Below are positions 1 to 7,050 of a DNA stretch of 64,000 nucleotides, one piece after another (positions within the stretch are counted from its first letter, which is position 1; each line of letters starts with the position of its first letter). The translations under genes and the position numbers were made by a program. The notes beneath the pieces were generated by a model that saw nothing but the letters and a program-made list of their open reading frames with translations, searched no databases and was not told the origin of the DNA. Where the stretch lies: assembly GCA_015057025.1 (NCBI GenBank), contig SVFD01000002.1, positions 186,001 to 250,000 on the forward strand. Direction: 5' to 3'. The DNA comes from Lachnospiraceae bacterium. Lineage in GTDB: Bacteria; Bacillota; Clostridia; Lachnospirales; Lachnospiraceae.

Positions 1-251
1 TGTTGTGCCAAAATTTCATCTCTTGGATTATATTCACTGTTAATGGCGTCATAACTGTCTTTTTCAACATAAACAGCTAAATTGATTATCATTGCAATAA
101 AAATAATACCAAATAAAACTGCCGACACCACAATCGGTTCGTTTTGACTCTTTTCCTTTTTTTCGTTTTGAATAATTATTTTAACAATATTTTTAAAGAA
201 AGCCGGAATTTCATGAATTAATTTTTTGATTTTTAATAATATTTCACTCAT
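1..251 (-). CDS. Penicillin-binding protein (transpeptidase), N-terminal fragment
   Basis: The frame starts at ATG 251-249 and runs off the left edge of the window, so only about 83 residues are visible. They comprise a charged cytoplasmic segment rich in Lys and Asn, one membrane-spanning helix (about residues 46-63, VSAVLFGIIFIAMIINLAV) and the start of an extracytoplasmic part with NSEYNPRDEILAQ. That last stretch resembles the N-Y-N-x-R segment preceding the RGxIxDRNG motif of class B penicillin-binding proteins. The ATG overlaps the stop of the FtsW/RodA gene (ATGAGTGA), implying translational coupling. SEDS glycosyltransferases work with such class B transpeptidases in septal or lateral wall synthesis. 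The transpeptidase domain lies outside the window, so the call rests on the short N-terminus and on context. Confidence 0.72.
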   Translation of the reverse strand, partial: MSEILLKIKKLIHEIPAFFKNIVKIIIQNEKKEKSQNEPIVVSAVLFGIIFIAMIINLAVYVEKDSYDAINSEYNPRDEILAQ

Positions 252-1662
252 AATCTTCCTCCTCTTCATCATATTCTACATATAATTCTTCATCATAATC
301 ATCTTCATCATAATCGTCTTCATCATAATCGTCTTCATCATAATCATCTTCATCTTCATCATAACAACCTATTTCATTAATATATATTCCCTGTACAACA
401 CCAAACATCAAAATTGTTGAAGTTAATGAACTTCCACCCATGCTGATAAGCGGCAATGTTACACCTGTCAAAGGAATAAAACGGGTTCCCCCGCCAATAG
501 TAAGAATAACCTGCGTCCCCAGAGATACCGCCAAACCCGATAATATCAATTTATGAAAAAATTCCTGTACCCTTGCGGACATTCTGAAAATATGTAAAAC
601 AGTAAGCAAATATAATAAAATCAGCAAGACAGCGAATAACACACCAAACTCTTCCGCAATGGCACTAAAAACAAAATCTTCATTTACATAGGGAATGGTT
701 GTCGGGTCACCTTGAAGCAGGCCCATACCTTCCCAACCACCTGTACCGATGGCAAAAAGAGACTGTGTAATCTGATATCCGGTATTAGTCATATCCATCC
801 ATGGATTTAACCAGTTTTGTACACGGATTTTTACATGAGAAAACATTTTTAATGCCAAAACAAATGCACCGGCTCCCAGCAACGCTCCCACTCCCAACGT
901 AATCATATTGCGATTTGAAATATAAAACAGAAATAAATATATCATGCAATAAATTCCTGCACCACCCAAATCTCTTGACAAAACAAGTATACCGATATGT
1001 ACTGCCACTAATGCAGCAGTAATTATATAACGATACTTATTTTTTGTATTTGATAAAAGAGCTGCCAAGAAAAAGACAAGTGTAATTTTAACAAACTCCG
1101 AAGGCTGAAACGACATTCCGTTAACAGTAAATGCAAGCTTAGAACCATTTGTAATTTCACCGGTAAGCCATACAGCCCCCAAAGACAGTATGCCTATTGC
1201 AGCATATATATAACCCATTTTATTTAAAAGCTTCGTATGTTTCATTATCCAGGGAATCATCATAGATACCGCAAGCGCAACCACGGTAATTACAAATTGA
1301 CGTACAGCATTCATAAACGCCAAACGTCCAAGGATAGTAAAACCAACAAACAAAAGCATAATAACATTATTTAACATTAATCTGCTGACAGAGTGATATA
1401 TAGTTCTAAAGACCAGAATCAGCGCAAACAGTATAAGTTCCTGAAACGCAAAGAAAAAGAAATATCTCGGATCTTCCGTGCGCATAAACAGAGTAATATA
1501 ACCTACCGCATGAAAAGCAATGGCCAATAAAGTCTGTAACATATAAAAATGTTTATGTTGTTCCGGATTCTTAAAAAAGAACACAGCAATATTGGTTGCA
1601 ACATAAACAGCCATAATGACTACAAATGCATAATTTGAAATTTCCGAAATAAAACTACCCAT
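244..1662 (-). CDS. FtsW/RodA/SpoVE-family SEDS peptidoglycan polymerase with acidic repeat tail
   Basis: A 472-residue polytopic membrane protein of the SEDS family, which polymerises lipid II into glycan strands together with a class B penicillin-binding protein. Visible family signatures are FQPSEFVKI, the RDLGGAG segment, a loop with NEDFVFSAIAEEFG (the usual TDFIF-x-x-x-x-EE region) and LPLISMGGSS near the last helix. Start ATG 1662 is preceded by AGGAG at 7 bases. The final ~40 residues are not family-typical: a cytoplasmic tail made almost only of Asp, Glu and Tyr, encoded by a 15-bp tandem repeat. The gene follows the U32-family gene by 27 bases and overlaps the penicillin-binding protein start, forming an operon. 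FtsW, RodA and SpoVE cannot be separated from sequence alone; the neighbouring partner gene fits a dedicated SEDS-PBP pair. Confidence 0.9.
   Translation of the reverse strand: MGSFISEISNYAFVVIMAVYVATNIAVFFFKNPEQHKHFYMLQTLLAIAFHAVGYITLFMRTEDPRYFFFFAFQELILFALILVFRTIYHSVSRLMLNNVIMLLFVGFTILGRLAFMNAVRQFVITVVALAVSMMIPWIMKHTKLLNKMGYIYAAIGILSLGAVWLTGEITNGSKLAFTVNGMSFQPSEFVKITLVFFLAALLSNTKNKYRYIITAALVAVHIGILVLSRDLGGAGIYCMIYLFLFYISNRNMITLGVGALLGAGAFVLALKMFSHVKIRVQNWLNPWMDMTNTGYQITQSLFAIGTGGWEGMGLLQGDPTTIPYVNEDFVFSAIAEEFGVLFAVLLILLYLLTVLHIFRMSARVQEFFHKLILSGLAVSLGTQVILTIGGGTRFIPLTGVTLPLISMGGSSLTSTILMFGVVQGIYINEIGCYDEDEDDYDEDDYDEDDYDEDDYDEELYVEYDEEEEDYE
291..350 (-). repeat. Four 15-bp tandem repeats encoding an EDDYD acidic tail
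   Basis: Four consecutive 15-base units, each catcataatcRtctt on the plus strand, lie at 291-305, 306-320, 321-335 and 336-350, differing only at one position (a or g). In the reading frame of the SEDS gene each unit encodes the pentapeptide EDDYD. It is a coding microsatellite able to expand or contract by five residues without a frame change. Confidence 0.9.
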
Positions 1663-1689
1663 ACTTTTTCTCCTAAGGTTTTGTATCGC

Positions 1690-3897
1690 TTATTGGATTC
1701 CTCGTAAAAAATGTCCGTTTGTATATGCAAACGGAACTTCTGTTATAACTTCATTCTTTGCATATTTTTGATACAAATCCAATACTGTCTTGGTTTCCTG
1801 AAAGTTTTCCGTAGTAAAACGTAACTGATAACCTTGACACATAAAAGAATCAATTATTGCTTTATGCTTATGCAACGAAGTAGGTACACTGTTATAAACT
1901 GTATTATAACATATACTCTCTTCACAATGCCCCCGATAAGGAAATTCTGCTTTTGTTTTATCTTTTAACTTACTCACTGCTTCCTTATGATTTTTATGAC
2001 ACTTTCCTGTTGTCAAAAAAATACAATTGGCGGTATGCATAAGAGGAGTTCTGCCATAAAGAATCATTTCACCGGACAAAAGATTCATATGTTTTAATTC
2101 ATCTTTGTTTAATTCAACAGAAACAGTAAAACCCTGTAAGTTTTGTGCTAAATAATCACTCGCTTCCCGGTTTGTTCCGTACATATGAAGATCACCTAAA
2201 CATTGCATACTGCTATAATGTTTTGCAATATGTGCCATACTGTCAATTTGATTTACATATACACCATCTCCAAAGGAAAGCAGAATACTCTTATTTATGC
2301 AATCATCAATCTGCTTCCATGAACCGTTTCTGCAAATTGCCGGCAAAGCAAAATATACAGATTTACAGGCTTCCTTACAAGCTTTTTGCAATGATATAAC
2401 ATCCTCTGTCTCAAGCCAATGCAACGGAAGAACTACACGATTTATATATTCAGCCTGTAAAACAGCCTGTAATTGTTCTTTCGTTTCAACAAAGCTGATA
2501 TATTGAGATGTTTTTATCATATGACTCTTAATTTGTTGATTATCCTTTACATTATAATTTGTATTAGTTTCTTTATCTAAGGCTACTCTGTCTCTTTTTA
2601 GTTCATTCTTTATACAAGCAAGCAACTTGTCCAGTACATTTCTACGCAATTCGTTTATTGCTTTTACGGGCATAAAAATATTGCCCTCTACATTGACTTG
2701 AATGTTTTCAATAAAAAAAGGATAATCACCGGTTTTACACAATCTGTCTTTTATTGCATCTTCGCTTAAAGGTGCTTTGATTGCCTCTTGAACAACCTCC
2801 CCTGTCGCGAAAACCTCATAAGCTTTATCTTCTGTTTCCAGTAAAACACTACATCCACAAGGTTTTCCTACTGAAAAATCCGCAATAAGAGTAATTGATT
2901 TCTTTGGTTTTGATAAAATCATTTCTTCCGTAATTTGAGTCACAAATGCCTCATCTGTTTTGGAATATGCCGGATTATCCAGGGTAATCATATCTTTTCC
3001 CCGATATTTATAATAATATCCGTCCTGAAGTTCACTTCTGATATAAAGGTTTTTTAGTTTTTCCAAGTCCCGCCTGTCCACTTTATATTCCTTATCAGGG
3101 TGATTCAGATACATATCCATATATTTCCGGTAAATCCCTGTTACCCAGGCAGCATAAGCAGGATTTTTCATTCTTCCTTCAATTTTAAAAGAAGTTATGC
3201 CTGCATCAATCAAATCAGGAATATGTTCTAAGGTGCACATATCTTTTAAGCTTAGACAGTATCCATCTTTGCCATTTGTTTGATAAGGAAGTCTGCAAGG
3301 CTGGGCGCATCTTCCGCGATTACCGCTTCTTCCGCCAATCAAGCTGCTAAAAAGACATTGTCCGGAATAACAATAACACATGGAGCCGTGAATAAAACAC
3401 TCCGTTTCAATTCCTGCCGCAGTAATTTCTTTTACTTCCTTTAAAGTAAGTTCCCTTGCAAGAACAACACGCTTTGCACCTGCTTCCTCTAAATATTTCG
3501 CACCTTCCAAACTTGTTACACTCATTTGGGTACTGGCATGCAGTTCAAGTCCGGGAAAATGGCGTTTTAAATATTCAAACACACCAAAATCCTGTATAAT
3601 TACACCGGTTAGTCCCATTTCATATAAAGGCTTGATGTAATCATACAGTTCATTCATTTCTTTATTCTTTAAAAGCGTATTAACCGTCAGATATATTTTA
3701 ACACCAAAAATCTTCCCTAAAAGAATCGCTTCTTCTATTTCTTCCCGGGTAAAATTATCTGCATACGCTCTTGCACCGAATCGCTCGCCTGCCAGATAAA
3801 CAGCATCTGCGCCGCCGTTTAATGCCCCAATAAAGCCTTGAAAGCTTCCCGCCGGAGCTAATAATTCAACCTTACGTCTATTTGTTTTCATGTACAA
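1690..3897 (-). CDS. U32 peptidase-family protein (RlhA/TrhP-like, with C-terminal DUF3656-type region)
   Basis: About 735 residues. The N-terminal half is a clear U32 domain: ELLAPAGS at the start, GADAVYLAG, HASTQMSV, ELTLKEV, and the signature ECFIHGSMCYCYSGQCLFSS followed by GRCAQPCRLPY. Known members of the family (RlhA, TrhP) take part in prephenate-dependent hydroxylation of rRNA or tRNA rather than proteolysis; which substrate applies here cannot be read from sequence. The longer C-terminal part matches the size of the two-domain RlhA-like form. Start choice: the longest frame begins at 3936 inside the terminator of the upstream gene, so it is unlikely. TTG at 3897 sits 7 bases after GGGAG (3905-3909); ATG at 3891 (MKTNRRK) is the alternative with a 13-base spacing. 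It is followed by the SEDS gene. Confidence 0.85.
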   Translation of the reverse strand: MYMKTNRRKVELLAPAGSFQGFIGALNGGADAVYLAGERFGARAYADNFTREEIEEAILLGKIFGVKIYLTVNTLLKNKEMNELYDYIKPLYEMGLTGVIIQDFGVFEYLKRHFPGLELHASTQMSVTSLEGAKYLEEAGAKRVVLARELTLKEVKEITAAGIETECFIHGSMCYCYSGQCLFSSLIGGRSGNRGRCAQPCRLPYQTNGKDGYCLSLKDMCTLEHIPDLIDAGITSFKIEGRMKNPAYAAWVTGIYRKYMDMYLNHPDKEYKVDRRDLEKLKNLYIRSELQDGYYYKYRGKDMITLDNPAYSKTDEAFVTQITEEMILSKPKKSITLIADFSVGKPCGCSVLLETEDKAYEVFATGEVVQEAIKAPLSEDAIKDRLCKTGDYPFFIENIQVNVEGNIFMPVKAINELRRNVLDKLLACIKNELKRDRVALDKETNTNYNVKDNQQIKSHMIKTSQYISFVETKEQLQAVLQAEYINRVVLPLHWLETEDVISLQKACKEACKSVYFALPAICRNGSWKQIDDCINKSILLSFGDGVYVNQIDSMAHIAKHYSSMQCLGDLHMYGTNREASDYLAQNLQGFTVSVELNKDELKHMNLLSGEMILYGRTPLMHTANCIFLTTGKCHKNHKEAVSKLKDKTKAEFPYRGHCEESICYNTVYNSVPTSLHKHKAIIDSFMCQGYQLRFTTENFQETKTVLDLYQKYAKNEVITEVPFAYTNGHFLRGIQ

Positions 3898-3917
3898 ATT
3901 TATACTCCCAAATAAGG

Positions 3918-3944
3918 TAAAAAGCTGACCCCGCAAGGTCAGCT
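3918..3944 (-). terminator. Intrinsic terminator after zapA
   Basis: An 8-bp perfect stem AGCTGACC/GGTCAGCT (3923-3930 with 3937-3944) and a six-base loop are followed on the minus strand by a run of five T. It lies just after the zapA stop and would end the metH-to-zapA transcription unit. It overlaps the longest frame of the U32 gene, which argues for a later start of that gene. Confidence 0.85.
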
Positions 3945-3966
3945 CTATTCTGATTTCTTATTAAAA

Positions 3967-4377
3967 CTATTTTCTCTCGCGTTCCTTTAACTCAGTTTCA
4001 AGACGGATTACCTTCTTTACATTTTCATCAGCTTCCTTCTTTGCTGCAAGATAATTCTTCTCAAGGGTATCCAGCTTAATCTGAGTCGCAATTAACTCAT
4101 GTTTAATATTGCAAAGTTCGTCTTCTCTCGCCTTTAATTCTTCTTCCAAAAGTGCCATTTGCTTCTTTGCCTTAAAATAATCATCTGCAATATTAAACTC
4201 TAATAATAGAGCCTGAAAATCATTGGTCTGTCTACGAAAGCTTTCAATCTTGTCATATTCGGAATGCTTGTTGTTAATATAAGAAGCAACCTTCTGTAAA
4301 TATTCCTCACTCTCGTATCCGCTTAATGTAAAAACCTTACCACCAACAATTACCTCTGCATCTGTTTTAGCTGACAT
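3967..4377 (-). CDS. zapA: Cell division protein ZapA
   Basis: 136 residues. The N-terminal ~90 residues match ZapA: a short beta segment (EVIVGGKVFTLSG), YLQKVASYIN, and the DFQALLLEFNIADDYFKAKK helix. A charged coiled coil to the C-terminus follows (EEELKAREDELCNIKHEL and beyond). ZapA binds and bundles FtsZ filaments at the division site through its coiled coil. It is somewhat longer than the ~85-110 residues common in the family because the coiled coil is extended. ATG 4377 follows GGGGAG. It is last in the ruvA-ruvB-zapA run and is followed by a strong terminator. Confidence 0.88.
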   Translation of the reverse strand: MSAKTDAEVIVGGKVFTLSGYESEEYLQKVASYINNKHSEYDKIESFRRQTNDFQALLLEFNIADDYFKAKKQMALLEEELKAREDELCNIKHELIATQIKLDTLEKNYLAAKKEADENVKKVIRLETELKERERK

Positions 4378-4473
4378 ATATGTATTTCTCCCCTTCTTAG
4401 GTAAATCAATCTGCTTATCTATTTTGACTCACACCTACAGTTCGTAAGTAAACCCATTCAAATTATAAAATAT

Positions 4474-5472
4474 TTATATAGGAATTTCAAGTCCCAAATG
4501 ACCGTATGCATGTTCCGTCACCATACGTCCTCTGGGCGTTCTGGCAATAAATCCGTTTTTAATTAAATACGGTTCGTACACATCCTCAATCGTGCCTGCA
4601 TCTTCCCCGATTGCCGCGGCTAAAGTATCCAATCCAACAGGTCCACCCTTAAACTTTTCAATCATAGTCATTAAAATATTACGGTCAATATGATCAAGTC
4701 CGAACTTATCCACTTCCATCATATCCAAAGCATAGGCTGCAATTTCATCGGTAATGACACCGTCACATTTTACCTGGGCAAAATCCCGGACACGTTTTAA
4801 CATACGGTTTGCAATTCTTGGTGTTCCTCTGCTTCTTCTTGCGATCTCCAAAGCGCCTCCTGTTTCAATTTCAACATTTAATTTCTTTGCAGAACCTAAT
4901 ACAATAAGTTGTAATTCTTCCGGTGTATAAAATTCAAGACGGTGTACCACACCAAAACGGTCACGCAAAGGTGCTGTAAGCATACCGGCCCTGGTTGTAG
5001 CACCTACCAATGTAAAATGAGGTAACTCAAGTCTTACGGAACGTGCCGTAGAGCCTTTTCCTATCATGATATCGATGGCATAGTCCTCCATAGCCGGATA
5101 CAAAACCTCTTCAACCTGTCGGTTTAATCGATGAATTTCATCAATAAAAAGAACATCACCCTCTGCAAGATTATTTAAAATTGCCGCCAGTTCACCGGGT
5201 TTCTCAATGGCAGGACCACTGGTAATTTTCATATGTCCACCCATTTCATTTGCAATAATCCCGGCCAGAGTGGTTTTACCAAGTCCGGGAGGTCCGTATA
5301 AAAGCACATGGTCCAAGCTCTCACCGCGCTGTTTTGCCGCATCCATATAAATCTGCAGACTTTCCTTAGCTTTTTCCTGACCTATATATTCTTTTAAAGT
5401 CTGAGGTCGCAACGAAAATTCAATGCTGATATCCTCCTGTGTAAATCCTGTTTCAATCATTCTTTTAGGCAT
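4474..5472 (-). CDS. ruvB: Holliday junction branch migration ATPase RuvB
   Basis: 332 residues, normal length. The AAA+ motor that drives Holliday-junction branch migration with RuvA. Walker A is [11 protein letters not shown] (around residue 61), Walker B is LFIDEIHRL, sensor 1 is [10 protein letters not shown], the arginine finger region is APLRDRFG, and the winged-helix C-terminus contains [12 protein letters not shown] 5472 follows AAGGAGG at 6 bases. The gene lies 24 bases after ruvA in the same transcript. Confidence 0.98.
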   Translation of the reverse strand: MPKRMIETGFTQEDISIEFSLRPQTLKEYIGQEKAKESLQIYMDAAKQRGESLDHVLLYGPPGLGKTTLAGIIANEMGGHMKITSGPAIEKPGELAAILNNLAEGDVLFIDEIHRLNRQVEEVLYPAMEDYAIDIMIGKGSTARSVRLELPHFTLVGATTRAGMLTAPLRDRFGVVHRLEFYTPEELQLIVLGSAKKLNVEIETGGALEIARRSRGTPRIANRMLKRVRDFAQVKCDGVITDEIAAYALDMMEVDKFGLDHIDRNILMTMIEKFKGGPVGLDTLAAAIGEDAGTIEDVYEPYLIKNGFIARTPRGRMVTEHAYGHLGLEIPI

Positions 5473-5496
5473 AACCCGCCTCCTTAATGATATATT

Positions 5497-6108
5497 CTAT
5501 AACGTCATAATAATTTTAAGTGACGCTTTTAAAATTTCCTCTGTATCTGCATCCGATGTATACTCCGCCTGATTCACGGCTTTAATGGCATCCGTTGCCG
5601 AATATCCCAAAGCTGTAAGTGCCTCAATTGCTTCCTTCTTTGCCGGAGTTTCCGTTCCGCTTGTGTTTATCGGCATATCCGGTGTATTCAATGCAAATAC
5701 TTCTTCTGCACTGATTTTGTCCTTTAAGTCAATAATCAATCGTTCTGCAGTCTTAGCACCGATTCCGGGAGACTTTGCAATGCTTTTGGCATCTCCGGAT
5801 AAAATAGCAAACCGCAAGGTATCTACCGACATGGTAGAAAGAATTGCCAATGCCCCTTTCGGTCCAATACCATTTACGGTAATCATTTTTTTAAACAATT
5901 CCAGTTCTTCTCTTGTTAAAAAGCCAAACAAAGACAGTGTATCCTCTTTTACATATGTATATGTATATAATTTCACATCGCCCGACATATGTCCAAGATT
6001 TTGAATGGTTTGTGCCGATACTTTGATGTTATAACCAATATTATTAACCTCCATTATAACACTATCCGTCTGTACATATGCAATTTTTCCGATAAAATAT
6101 GCGTACAT
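5497..6108 (-). CDS. ruvA: Holliday junction DNA helicase subunit RuvA
   Basis: 203 residues, normal length. It is the tetrameric junction-binding partner of RuvB. The N-terminal OB domain begins MYAYFIGKIAYV. Two helix-hairpin-helix motifs are visible, VNGIGPKGALAILS and SPGIGAKTAERLI. A flexible linker (about residues 140-155) precedes the small C-terminal RuvB-binding domain (EAIEALTALGYSATDAIKAV). ATG 6108 follows AAGGAG. It is located between the Gx transporter gene and ruvB. Confidence 0.98.
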   Translation of the reverse strand: MYAYFIGKIAYVQTDSVIMEVNNIGYNIKVSAQTIQNLGHMSGDVKLYTYTYVKEDTLSLFGFLTREELELFKKMITVNGIGPKGALAILSTMSVDTLRFAILSGDAKSIAKSPGIGAKTAERLIIDLKDKISAEEVFALNTPDMPINTSGTETPAKKEAIEALTALGYSATDAIKAVNQAEYTSDADTEEILKASLKIIMTL

Positions 6109-6158
6109 ATTTGATCTCCTTTATCGCTTTATAAAATGATTTTATCTTAATATGTATC

Positions 6159-6683
6159 TCAGGATTCAGGTTTCACAATATATTTATGAATCTTATCATA
6201 AATAATTTTAGCAAGTCCGCCGTTTATAAATCCCGTTATAGTTCCTATTATAATTAAAACAGGAATATAATACATTAAAACCGGCACCTCTGTAATGAGA
6301 AATGCAATCAAAAGTTGTCCGATATTATGAAAGACACCGCCTAAAACACTGATGCCAATCATACTGAAATTCTTTATTCTCTTGCATAATGCCATAATAA
6401 AAAAACTTAAAACAGCTCCGGCAAGGGAATACCAAAGACTATAGAGATTTGCAAACAGGAAACTGCATAATATTATTCTTAAAACATTTATTACCAAAGC
6501 AGGAAATGCCCCAAACAAATACAAGCATAGCACAATCGCCACATTTGCAAGTCCCAATTTAACACCCGGTATTCCGATAGGCATGGGAAACAGAACTTCT
6601 ACATACGAAACAATCATGGTAAAAGCCAACAGGCATCCATACTGTGCTATTTCTTTCACCGTAATTTTAGTAAACCGTCGCAT
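6159..6683 (-). CDS. Gx transporter family membrane protein (Hpre_diP_synt_I-like)
   Basis: 174 residues from ATG 6683, which lies 6 bases after GGAG; a longer in-frame start at 6755 lacks such a site. Five or six hydrophobic segments with Gly-rich turns (GIPGVKLGLANVA, SLAGAVLSFF, GVFHNIGQL) match the family annotated as heptaprenyl diphosphate synthase component I or Gx transporter, which resembles ECF-type substrate-binding subunits. The start overlaps the end of the NusG-II gene by 17 bases, so the two are probably co-translated. These two genes are found together in many Clostridia, often close to redox or quinone-related loci; the substrate is unknown. Confidence 0.82.
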   Translation of the reverse strand: MRRFTKITVKEIAQYGCLLAFTMIVSYVEVLFPMPIGIPGVKLGLANVAIVLCLYLFGAFPALVINVLRIILCSFLFANLYSLWYSLAGAVLSFFIMALCKRIKNFSMIGISVLGGVFHNIGQLLIAFLITEVPVLMYYIPVLIIIGTITGFINGGLAKIIYDKIHKYIVKPES

Positions 6684-7035
6684 CTGTTTCTCCAACTGTT
6701 TTTTCATTATATATGACAATTGCAAGTCTGTGCGGAAGACAAACGATACTTTCATTGTTGTCCGATATAGGGTTATGCATTACACAATCCTGATTTGGGC
6801 AGTTTGAGGATATCATATCCACAACACCATCTTTTATCACAAAAACATTTTCACCGCCATCTTCCGTTTTAATCACAAGTTCCCTATCTTTTGCAAGAGA
6901 ATACACACCCTGATTTTCGCCATCAATTGAAACTGCCACATACGCCCCGTCACGATTTAACAGTAAAAGTGCCACGCATCCGATAACACCTGCAACCAGC
7001 AATATCAATATCAGAATGATATCCCCTTTTTTCAT
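6667..7035 (-). CDS. NusG domain II-containing membrane-anchored protein
   Basis: 122 residues: an N-terminal membrane anchor (residues 6-26) followed by a small extracytoplasmic beta domain with CPNQDC and IVCLPHRLAI, the conserved cysteine signature of NusG domain II proteins that are not transcription factors. ATG 7035 follows GGGAG, 15 bases after the metH stop. It overlaps the Gx transporter start. The biochemical role is not established; conserved pairing suggests it serves the neighbouring transporter. Confidence 0.85.
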   Translation of the reverse strand: MKKGDIILILILLVAGVIGCVALLLLNRDGAYVAVSIDGENQGVYSLAKDRELVIKTEDGGENVFVIKDGVVDMISSNCPNQDCVMHNPISDNNESIVCLPHRLAIVIYNEKTVGETDATVY

Positions 7036-7050
7036 ACAAACTCCCTAATA

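Noticed and set aside
291-350. Short direct repeats that might suggest a CRISPR or a satellite
   Set aside because: Units are only 15 bp, head to tail without spacers, and in frame with the SEDS gene; they encode EDDYD.
3892-3936. N-terminal extension of the U32 gene to 3936
   Set aside because: The extension would start inside the zapA terminator hairpin; TTG 3897 has a correctly spaced GGGAG.
5585-6004. Plus-strand 139-codon frame across ruvA
   Set aside because: It lies wholly within ruvA, has no ribosome site and no recognisable product; it is an antisense shadow.
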